DNA of 7,144 nt from Ruminococcaceae bacterium UBA5423 (lineage in GTDB: Bacteria > Bacillota > Clostridia > Oscillospirales > Acutalibacteraceae). The stretch covers positions 2,736 to 9,879 of the forward strand of contig DHNF01000061.1 of the NCBI GenBank assembly GCA_002409375.1. The letters run 5' to 3'. The notes under the pieces were generated by a model. That model was not told the DNA's origin. It did no database searches and saw only the letters and a list, made by a program, of their open reading frames with translations. Positions 1 through 5,389 of this stretch are shown here, piece after piece (position 1 is the stretch's first letter; every line of letters begins with the position of its first letter). The position numbers were made by a program, and so were the translations under genes.

Positions 1-510
1 ATAAAAATACTTTTTTTGTAGTTCGTCAAGGGTGTTCATTGCGTTGCCGCCGTCAAGCTCCAAATCATATCCAAGCCTTTTCAAAGGGGTGCCATGCCAC
101 GTCTGAACATATATTTGATCCTGCCTTTTGCGAATATATTCGGGAATGCGCGAATTGCTAATCCAGTATTTAGCTTTTGAATATGCTTTTAAATAATCTG
201 CAGACAAATATTTAATAACTTTGGTATTAGGATTTTTCTTCAAAAAATTATATTTTTTACAATCCCTAAATGCCCAGATAAACTTATATGAACTGTAGGC
301 ATTATCCCGCAACATTGCTTCATATAACGCTTTCGGGCTGCATGCATATGCTCTGCCCATATAAGACTCGAACAAAACTAAGTTGGGTTGCGTTTTGCCG
401 CTTAAATAATACACAAAATATCTAACACTTCTGATACAATAAATCAGAAAACGAGCAAGCTTTCGTAGCCCGACATTTTTCTTAGTCAACTGTTTCAGGA
501 ACTTTATCAT
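1..510 (-). CDS. CDP-glycerol glycerophosphotransferase family protein (C-terminus beyond the window)
   Basis: The first 170 codons of a minus-strand gene that leaves the left edge still in frame. The family (TagB/TagF/TarL type, Glyphos_transf) transfers glycerol-phosphate or ribitol-phosphate from a CDP-activated donor onto a growing teichoic acid chain at the inner face of the membrane. The evidence is the segment at residues 134-148, reading YVQTWHGTPLKRLGY, which carries the family's catalytic WHG histidine (H139). The basic, hydrophobic N-terminus (residues 1-36) fits peripheral membrane binding. The ATG at 510 is chosen because GAGG at 518-521 lies 7 bases upstream and an in-frame TGA precedes it. 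An alternative TTG at 489 has no such site. The start lies inside the upstream gene (29-base overlap), which suggests translational coupling. Donor specificity (glycerol or ribitol) cannot be told, and the HP and TDYS motifs of the C-terminal half lie outside the window. Confidence 0.88.
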   Translation of the reverse strand, partial: MIKFLKQLTKKNVGLRKLARFLIYCIRSVRYFVYYLSGKTQPNLVLFESYMGRAYACSPKALYEAMLRDNAYSSYKFIWAFRDCKKYNFLKKNPNTKVIKYLSADYLKAYSKAKYWISNSRIPEYIRKRQDQIYVQTWHGTPLKRLGYDLELDGGNAMNTLDELQKKYFY

Positions 511-1654
511 ACTTACGCCTCAATTGTTCTATATTACCTGCCCAAACACGATTTGCACATTCGTCAATCACAGCGCTTATAATCTGTGCTGAATAACCGT
601 TGTTAACAACATATTTGTCTTTAAAATCACGAATACTTTTAATGTCATAGCTGCCATGGTTGATTTTTTCCATCAGCTTGTCCGCGCTTTTAAAAACGCA
701 CCCGGGCATTTCGTTGTATAAATCAATGTTAAGACCGTTTGATTCAACATATTTGTCATAATCATAGACATAAAAATAAACGCATTTTAACAGTGCAGAT
801 GCTTCAATAGAAATTGCAGAATAATCAGTAATAATATAATCTGCTACGGTTAGCAATTCAAGCGCCGAAAAGCCTTGTATATTGGTAACACGATTATCTT
901 TAAACTCCCTTTGATCGTTTGGGTGCTTTTTAATAATCAGTGTATGCTTATCAAAATCAACACTCTCGATAAATTTGTCAATACCGTCATCAATCTCCGG
1001 CCTGAATGTAGGAACATATAATATAACTGGTTTTTGCTCTAACTCAGGGTATTTGCTGTATATGCGCCTTTGGATATCATCTTTGCTGCCAACAATATAA
1101 TCAATTCTGGGCAAGCCAACAGGCAGAAAATGTTCGCGATGTGTATTGAACGCTTCACAGTAATATGGAATCATATCATAAGAACCCGAAACTATCACAT
1201 CATATTTTTCATGCATATGCAGCAACGCCGATAACCTTGTATCTCTGCCGTATCTTGTACCAAGCGTCTGATATCCAAACTTCTTTATTGCACCCATCGA
1301 GTGCCAAATTTGTATAACACGCAATTCCTTACGGTGATTTAAAACACTGATTGGAATTATGTAAGAATCTATAACACACACATTGGTTGTGGCAATATGA
1401 AAAAGCTGCCGAATAGTATGAAAATAATATCCAACCATGTTCGGTATTCCACCGCGTATTCTTCTTGTTAAAAACACAGTTTTGTAGCCGGCAGAGTTTT
1501 TTACAAGCTCCTTTTCGATCAGCCGAAAATCAAGAGGCGGCGCATCAAAATTTCTGCTCAAAAAAACAACCTTGTGGCTATCCACAGGCAGAAGCTTAAA
1601 AATGAAGTATATGATTTTAATATGTAAAATAAATATTCTGATAAGGATTTCCAT
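482..1654 (-). CDS. CDP-glycerol glycerophosphotransferase family protein (teichoic acid synthesis)
   Basis: A complete 390-residue member of the Glyphos_transf (TagB/TagF) family. Such enzymes prime or extend polyol-phosphate chains from CDP-glycerol or CDP-ribitol at the cytoplasmic membrane face. The GT-B-like motifs appear in order: QIWHSMGAIKKFGYQ (residues 115-129, with the WH histidine at 118), ILYVPTFRPE (211-220), the KKHP motif (242-245, second catalytic histidine) and ADYIITDYSAISIEA (271-285), which in the family contacts the donor nucleotide and phosphate. The N-terminal 25 residues are basic and hydrophobic, and may be a membrane-associating helix. The length is close to that of single-domain TagB-type members and shorter than TagF. 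The WHS-GA-KKFG form differs from the WHGTPLK form of the next gene, so the two are paralogues with probably different acceptor or donor use. The ATG at 1654 has AAGGAG 5 bases upstream (1660-1665). Its 3' end overlaps the next gene. Confidence 0.9.
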   Translation of the reverse strand: MEILIRIFILHIKIIYFIFKLLPVDSHKVVFLSRNFDAPPLDFRLIEKELVKNSAGYKTVFLTRRIRGGIPNMVGYYFHTIRQLFHIATTNVCVIDSYIIPISVLNHRKELRVIQIWHSMGAIKKFGYQTLGTRYGRDTRLSALLHMHEKYDVIVSGSYDMIPYYCEAFNTHREHFLPVGLPRIDYIVGSKDDIQRRIYSKYPELEQKPVILYVPTFRPEIDDGIDKFIESVDFDKHTLIIKKHPNDQREFKDNRVTNIQGFSALELLTVADYIITDYSAISIEASALLKCVYFYVYDYDKYVESNGLNIDLYNEMPGCVFKSADKLMEKINHGSYDIKSIRDFKDKYVVNNGYSAQIISAVIDECANRVWAGNIEQLRRKYDKVPETVD

Positions 1655-1723
1655 AAAAGCTCCTTAACGCATGTGCCAAATAACCCATCATTATTTTTGG
1701 CTTTGGTTTTGAATTATGACAGC

Positions 1724-1752
1724 ATTATATAATAAAACACCCGTTTACGCAA
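1724..1752 (-). promoter_or_regulatory. candidate sigma-A promoter for the glycerophosphotransferase pair
   Basis: Read on the minus strand, a perfect TATAAT (1724-1729) lies 17 bases downstream of TTGCGT (1747-1752), which matches only the TTG of the -35 consensus. Transcription would start near 1717, leaving a leader of about 60 bases before the ATG at 1654. It sits in the gap after the transpeptidase stop codon, so the two teichoic acid genes can be expressed independently of that gene. The region is AT-rich, so the chance of a fortuitous -10 is real. Confidence 0.45.
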
Positions 1753-1786
1753 CAGGAGAAATTATATTTGCTGCTCCTCCCCCATT

Positions 1787-2500
1787 CTATTCAAATTCAT
1801 CAAACCCCATCGCAATATAATCCTCATATGTAATCGTATATTTCACTTTAAGGTTATTGTCTTTTTGAAAACTGTACAAAGCCCGTTTTAAATCATCTTC
1901 GTAAATTCCGCTCTCTTTTCCCTTGTAATAACCAAGCGCTTTAAGTCTTTGCTGAACTGCCAGAACATCAGCGCCCCTATCCCCTGGTATAAGCCGTCTA
2001 AAGCCGGTACCAAAAGGGCCATAATCACCATCCCTGATAACAACCGGTGTACCAATACAAACAATATTATAAAGCTCTTTAATATCCCTGTTTAACATTC
2101 GTATACATCCATGACTTGCAGCATGGCCAATTGAATTTTCTCGCGTTGTGCCGTGAATACCGTATTTTCCCCACAAGACATTAAGTCCCAGCCAATATCC
2201 GCCAAATCCCTCTCCCCAATCTTTTTTCTCAACAATTTCCCAAACCCCTATCGGAGACGGACTTTCTCGCTTGCCTGAGGCTATTGGATATTCTTTAACA
2301 CATTTATTGTGTTTAAAAAGATATAGTTTCTTCTCCTCAATATATATCATAACCAAGTATCCGGAATTGTTCTCAGATGTAAATTTAAGTTTGTCGGACA
2401 ACGCTTGATTTAGCATGCAAAATAGTATAATTGACAACAATATTAACACAGCAGGCAATAAAACGAATATTAGCTTTTTCCTGTTAAAAACAATAAACAT
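1787..2500 (-). CDS. L,D-transpeptidase (YkuD domain) with C-terminal peptidoglycan-binding domain
   Basis: A 237-residue membrane-anchored cell-wall enzyme. L,D-transpeptidases form 3-3 cross-links in peptidoglycan or attach proteins to it, using a catalytic cysteine outside the membrane. A hydrophobic helix at about residues 9-31 follows a short basic N-terminus and is probably an uncleaved anchor. The YkuD domain spans about 48-156 with the full signature: H116 in the IHGT motif, then ASHGCIRM with H130, C132 and R134. A PG_binding_1 domain follows at about 170-220 (GDRGADVLAVQQRLKALGYY, then a second helix ending LYSFQKDNNL). Start choice is open. ATG at 2500 is used here; GTG at 2503 lies 9 bases from AGGGG (2513-2517) and is also plausible; TTG at 2509 is too close (3 bases). 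TACAAT at 2546-2551 (minus) could be a -10 element, but no matching -35 is seen. The C-terminal position of the binding domain is less common than the N-terminal one. Confidence 0.92.
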   Translation of the reverse strand: MFIVFNRKKLIFVLLPAVLILLSIILFCMLNQALSDKLKFTSENNSGYLVMIYIEEKKLYLFKHNKCVKEYPIASGKRESPSPIGVWEIVEKKDWGEGFGGYWLGLNVLWGKYGIHGTTRENSIGHAASHGCIRMLNRDIKELYNIVCIGTPVVIRDGDYGPFGTGFRRLIPGDRGADVLAVQQRLKALGYYKGKESGIYEDDLKRALYSFQKDNNLKVKYTITYEDYIAMGFDEFE

Positions 2501-2560
2501 CACCGCCAATCACCCCTACAAATCAATATTTATGTTTTAAAAATAATTGTAGAATAGGTG

Positions 2561-2586
2561 AATACAAAATAAAGCGCGATGCCCTT
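2561..2586 (-). terminator. weak candidate terminator after the AraC-type regulator gene
   Basis: Downstream of the regulator's stop codon on the minus strand, a 6-base-pair stem with one mismatch (AAGGGC, loop ATC, GCGCTT; 2572-2586) is followed by a T-rich run, TATTTTGTATT. A tiny perfect hairpin (AGTTA-GTG-TAACT, 2588-2600) lies directly between it and the stop codon. The stem is short and imperfect, so termination would be partial at best, and read-through into the transpeptidase gene is possible. Confidence 0.25.
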
Positions 2587-2600
2587 CAGTTACACTAACT

Positions 2601-3479
2601 TCAATCTATTTTAACAGAGTTGCGATATTCCTTTGGCGTCATTGAGGTAATCCTTTTAAAAATTCTTGTAAAATAATGCGGATTGTCAAAGCACAAAACA
2701 TTTGATATATCGGAAAACTGCAGCCCCTCCCTAATAAGCTTTTTAGCCTCGGTAATTTTTAAAATATTATAATACTGAATTGGTGAGTATCCCGTGTTTC
2801 TTTTAAATGTCTCATAAATATATGTCTTCCCGTAATTTGTGTGTTCGCAAATATCATCAATACAAACAGTGCCGTATATGTTCTTTTCTAAAAATTCAAT
2901 CATTTCAACAACCACAGGGTTATTATAAACTTCTTTCGGAAGAATAACTGAACGGTGTTTTGATTCATCCTTTCGTATCAATAAGATTAAAAGCTGTTCA
3001 AGATATAGCTTTACCATTTGCTGCGCTCCAATTGGAGCATTTTGATTAACCTTCAACTCTTTCATATAAGGATCAAAGCGCGGAAGATCAAATGCTTTTC
3101 TGCTTTCATCAATAATGAATGATATAAGCGTTTTTAGCTTTACCGGCAGTTTCATATATTTGTTTTCAAAATGACGAATGGCAGGAGAACTGCAGTTAAA
3201 ACTGATAATAAACACATTAGGCGCAATTATGCCGTTAGCGCGGATATTATGAAACTCATTAGGTTTATGAAAAATTATATCCCCCTGCTTTAGGGTTATC
3301 TCCTTTTTTCCGGCAGTTACAGTTACCTCACCCTTATCAATATAAACAAGCTCCCAAAAATCGTGCTTTTCGCCCTCGTTCTTGAAATCCTTGTGAAACT
3401 CGAAATAATGGACTGTAACCAGCTTTGTTACATTTATAACATTGAACGGCTTGTGTTTATTGTAATCTGCATATGCCAT
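2601..3479 (-). CDS. AraC-family transcriptional regulator (cupin sensor plus AraC-type HTH)
   Basis: A 292-residue regulator of typical AraC length. The N-terminal half (about 20-100) is an AraC-type cupin: HDFWELVYIDKGEVTV at 39-54, followed by a KQGDIIFHKPNEFHNI strand pair at 64-79, the usual double-psi ligand pocket for a small molecule such as a sugar. The C-terminal 100 residues (about 188-288) hold the two helix-turn-helix motifs. The first covers residues 204-233 (VCIDDICEHTNYGKTYIYETF); the second is FSDISNVLCFDNPHYFTRIFKR (255-276), closing with the family motif TPKEYR at 281-286. The ATG at 3479 has GGGGTGA 10 bases upstream. The gene is divergent from the deacetylase/NagB-like operon and is its likely regulator. 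Direct repeats in the shared spacer (3506-3544) are candidate binding sites and may also serve autoregulation. The effector is not known; an amino sugar or its derivative is my inference from the neighbours. Confidence 0.93.
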   Translation of the reverse strand: MAYADYNKHKPFNVINVTKLVTVHYFEFHKDFKNEGEKHDFWELVYIDKGEVTVTAGKKEITLKQGDIIFHKPNEFHNIRANGIIAPNVFIISFNCSSPAIRHFENKYMKLPVKLKTLISFIIDESRKAFDLPRFDPYMKELKVNQNAPIGAQQMVKLYLEQLLILLIRKDESKHRSVILPKEVYNNPVVVEMIEFLEKNIYGTVCIDDICEHTNYGKTYIYETFKRNTGYSPIQYYNILKITEAKKLIREGLQFSDISNVLCFDNPHYFTRIFKRITSMTPKEYRNSVKID

Positions 3480-3505
3480 AATCTTTTCACCCCAATAAAA
3501 ACGCG

Positions 3506-3544
3506 AATAAAAGTGTACTTATTAAAAATTAAAGTATATTTATT
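3506..3544. promoter_or_regulatory. putative AraC-type operator: two 18-base direct repeats 21 bases apart
   Basis: Copies at 3506-3523 and 3527-3544 agree at 15 of 18 positions around a core AAGTnTAnTTATT, with a start-to-start distance of 21 bases, two helical turns. AraC-family proteins typically bind direct-repeat half-sites on one face of the helix at this spacing. The proximal copy covers the slot where the -35 element of the rightward operon would fall (3539-3544, given a -10 at 3562-3567). That is the class II activator arrangement. The same DNA overlaps the probable leftward promoter region of the regulator gene. AT-richness lowers the significance of the match, but most differences spare the G-containing core. 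Confidence 0.5.
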
Positions 3545-3567
3545 TTATCATATATCCATAGTAATAT
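3539..3567 (+). promoter_or_regulatory. candidate activator-dependent promoter for the deacetylase operon
   Basis: TAATAT at 3562-3567 is a fair -10 element, with 17 bases separating it from TTTATT (3539-3544), a poor -35 hexamer. Transcription would start near 3574 and give a leader of about 29 bases. A weak -35 covered by a putative activator half-site is what an AraC-dependent promoter usually looks like. Other AT-rich hexamers nearby (for example TATCAT at 3546-3551) cannot be excluded. Confidence 0.3.
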
Positions 3568-3602
3568 AAAGGCAAACACTATCTTGAGAGGATCGCAGAA
3601 AA

Positions 3603-4301
3603 ATGAATATATTAGCAATTGGAAGTCATCCGGACGATATTGAAGTATCTTGTGCTGGAACACTCGCAAAGTGTGTCAAGCGCGGAGATAAGGTTACTGT
3701 TTGTCATGTTGCAAACGGAAATATGGGACATGTGATAATCCCACCCGACGAGCTAAGAGTTATGCGTATTAACGAAGCAAAAAAAGCAGGTGAAATCGCA
3801 GGTATAGAAGTGATAACTACTGACATCGGTGATTTGTTATCAAACGGCTGCAGCATTGAACAAAGGGATATGATAGCAGACATAATTCGCTGTGTGCAAC
3901 CAGATTTGATTATTACACACAGTCCAACCGATTACATGCCGGATCATCTCGCCGTGCAAAAGCTGGTATTCGATGCAACATTTGTTGCCAGTGTTCCACA
4001 ATACGGCGGCGGAAAATCGGCAAATCTAACACCATTATATTATATGGACAACCTCGCAGGCATGAATTTTCAGCCAACTGAATATGTGGATATTACCGAT
4101 ACATTTGAAACAAAAATACAAATGCTTGAATGCCACGAAAGCCAGCTTAAATGGATGCGCGACCACGATAATATTGATTTTGCTGATTTTGTACGCACAT
4201 GCGCAAAATTCCGCGGGCTGCAGTGCGGGGCGCAATATGCCGAAGCATTTACACAAGCATATGTATGGCCAAAAGTTGTTGCAAAGCGGTTGTTGCCGTA
4301 A
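3603..4301 (+). CDS. PIG-L/LmbE family zinc-dependent deacetylase
   Basis: A complete 232-residue enzyme of the PIG-L (GlcNAc-PI de-N-acetylase / LmbE) family, predicted cytoplasmic. Members remove an acetyl group from N-acetylglucosamine-type moieties; known examples include MshB, BshB and the archaeal diacetylchitobiose deacetylase. The N-terminal SHPDD motif (residues 8-12) supplies the zinc ligands H9 and D12 and the catalytic base D11. The family's third zinc ligand is H115 in TDYMPDHLAVQ (109-119). The Rossmann-like start (MNILAIGSHPDD) and the length fit the family. The ATG at 3603 is preceded by AGAGG at 3587-3591, an 11-base spacing that is slightly long. The gene heads an operon with the NagB-like gene 49 bases downstream and is divergent from an AraC-type regulator. 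The pairing suggests an amino sugar substrate. A bacillithiol or mycothiol role is unlikely, as no thiol-synthesis gene is present. Confidence 0.92.
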   Translation: MNILAIGSHPDDIEVSCAGTLAKCVKRGDKVTVCHVANGNMGHVIIPPDELRVMRINEAKKAGEIAGIEVITTDIGDLLSNGCSIEQRDMIADIIRCVQPDLIITHSPTDYMPDHLAVQKLVFDATFVASVPQYGGGKSANLTPLYYMDNLAGMNFQPTEYVDITDTFETKIQMLECHESQLKWMRDHDNIDFADFVRTCAKFRGLQCGAQYAEAFTQAYVWPKVVAKRLLP

Positions 4302-4350
4302 GAGCGATACCGCAAATTTATATTAATACTAACAAAAGGGAGGAATTACA

Positions 4351-5289
4351 TTGGATTTTCTAAGTACCGTTAAGGGTTCTTTGTTGGAAGGATTTTATCC
4401 CAAAGGCTGGGATATGGCAAGAATTGATGCCTGCTGCGAAAAGGGCGTCACACGCGAACCATTTTGGCATAGTGATTTTAAGCCGGTCGAATGCGACAAC
4501 ATTTATGATTTTGATACATATATGGGGCATGAAATCGCACTTGAGGTCAAAAAATCTCACGACATTGGCCAAAAGCTCGCACTTATTTTGCCTGTTGGTC
4601 CTATGGGCATGTACAAATGGGCAGTATACTTTCTTAAAGAGTGGAATGTATCTTTAAGTCATGTATCAACCTTCAATATGGATGAATGGGCAGACACTCA
4701 GGGAAACACATTGCCAAATACTAATCCCGCATCATTCGAAAATAGCATGAAAAAAGCTTTTTTCGACCCACTTGGAGAATTAACAGTGCCCCCCGAACAA
4801 CGAAATTTTGCAACACGAGATAATCTTCCGACCTACCCTCAAAAAATTGCCGAGTTAAAAAAACAAGGCGCAAAGCTTGTGCTTGTGTTTGGAATTGGGA
4901 GAATGTGTCACATTGCTTTTTGGGAGCCGCACTTTGCAGAGGATTATGCAAACGAGTCTGAGTGGAAATTGGCATGTTACCGCATCGGTGCAAAATTGCA
5001 CCCGTTAACCATAGAGCAAAATGCCATTACCAGCTTTAAAAGCCGCACCACACTTGTACCTTGCACCGCCAACACAATTGGGCCGGGCTTGTTTTTGCAG
5101 GCTGATTATATTATTGGTGGTGCTGATGGAGCTCTCGGACGCGGCATGGGTTGGCAAGGCATGAGTTTTTTGACCACTCTTCATTATGGCCCTGACATAC
5201 ACATTACCTCCACCTATATGCCAACCTTGCCCGGAAAGCTGTTTTATTTAAAGGAACTTGCCGGCCCACTTGAGGCAGAATGCAACTGA
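4351..5289 (+). CDS. NagB-like glucosamine-6-phosphate deaminase/isomerase family protein
   Basis: A 312-residue protein of the NagB / 6-phosphogluconolactonase superfamily, longer than classical NagB (about 240-270). Classical NagB converts glucosamine-6-phosphate to fructose-6-phosphate and ammonia. Matching landmarks: [11 protein letters not shown] (78-88) at the phosphate-loop position; FNMDEW (108-113), with D111 equivalent to the proton-shuttling Asp72 of E. coli NagB; and [13 protein letters not shown] (181-193), equivalent to GVGNDGHIAFNEP, with H187 and E192 for His143 and Glu148. Asp141 is replaced by M185, and the glycine before the histidine by cysteine. About 40 extra N-terminal residues and a C-terminal [15 protein letters not shown] segment are unlike classical NagB. 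The TTG start has a strong GGGAGG 7 bases upstream (4338-4343). It is second in the operon with the PIG-L deacetylase. The likely role is a step after deacetylation; whether it deaminates, isomerises or only binds is undetermined. Confidence 0.85.
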   Translation: MDFLSTVKGSLLEGFYPKGWDMARIDACCEKGVTREPFWHSDFKPVECDNIYDFDTYMGHEIALEVKKSHDIGQKLALILPVGPMGMYKWAVYFLKEWNVSLSHVSTFNMDEWADTQGNTLPNTNPASFENSMKKAFFDPLGELTVPPEQRNFATRDNLPTYPQKIAELKKQGAKLVLVFGIGRMCHIAFWEPHFAEDYANESEWKLACYRIGAKLHPLTIEQNAITSFKSRTTLVPCTANTIGPGLFLQADYIIGGADGALGRGMGWQGMSFLTTLHYGPDIHITSTYMPTLPGKLFYLKELAGPLEAECN

Positions 5290-5348
5290 TAATGTGTTCT
5301 CATTATGCGAGCATTATTTATTCGACTAAAAACTAAAAATCTAAAGAT

Positions 5349-5380
5349 AAAAAATCCTGCCGAAATCGACAGGATTTTTT
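5349..5380. terminator. bidirectional Rho-independent terminator between convergent genes
   Basis: A perfect 11-base-pair stem (AAAAAATCCTG at 5349-5359 with CAGGATTTTTT at 5370-5380) encloses a 10-base loop, inside which CG can pair with CG around AAAT after one C/A mismatch. Each strand ends in a run of six T, so it can terminate both the rightward NagB-like operon and the leftward GGDEF/HD-GYP gene, whose stop codon lies only 9 bases away. Confidence 0.9.
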
Positions 5381-5389
5381 ATTAAAGCT

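Noticed and set aside
1754..1777. Imperfect hairpin (AGGAG / CTCCT with an inner AAAT / ATTT pair) just after the transpeptidase stop codon
   Set aside because: The stem is interrupted by a four-base bulge and no T-run follows on the minus strand, so it is not a convincing terminator.
3363..3569. Plus-strand open frame of 68 codons across the 5' end of the AraC-type gene and the divergent spacer
   Set aside because: It is antisense to a well-supported regulator gene, has a low-complexity hydrophobic product with no recognisable domain, and lacks a good ribosome binding site.
4035..4326. Three open frames of 73-81 codons overlapping the end of the deacetylase gene on both strands
   Set aside because: They are out-of-frame shadows of a gene with clear family motifs; their products are Cys/His/Ser-rich translations with no domain.
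4360..5202. Several open frames of 65-90 codons inside the NagB-like gene
   Set aside because: All lie within a coding region supported by conserved motifs and a strong Shine-Dalgarno site; none has its own.
5289..5306. Six-base inverted repeat ATAATG / CATTAT right after the NagB-like stop codon
   Set aside because: It is short and AT-rich with no T-run; the strong hairpin 43 bases further on explains termination.
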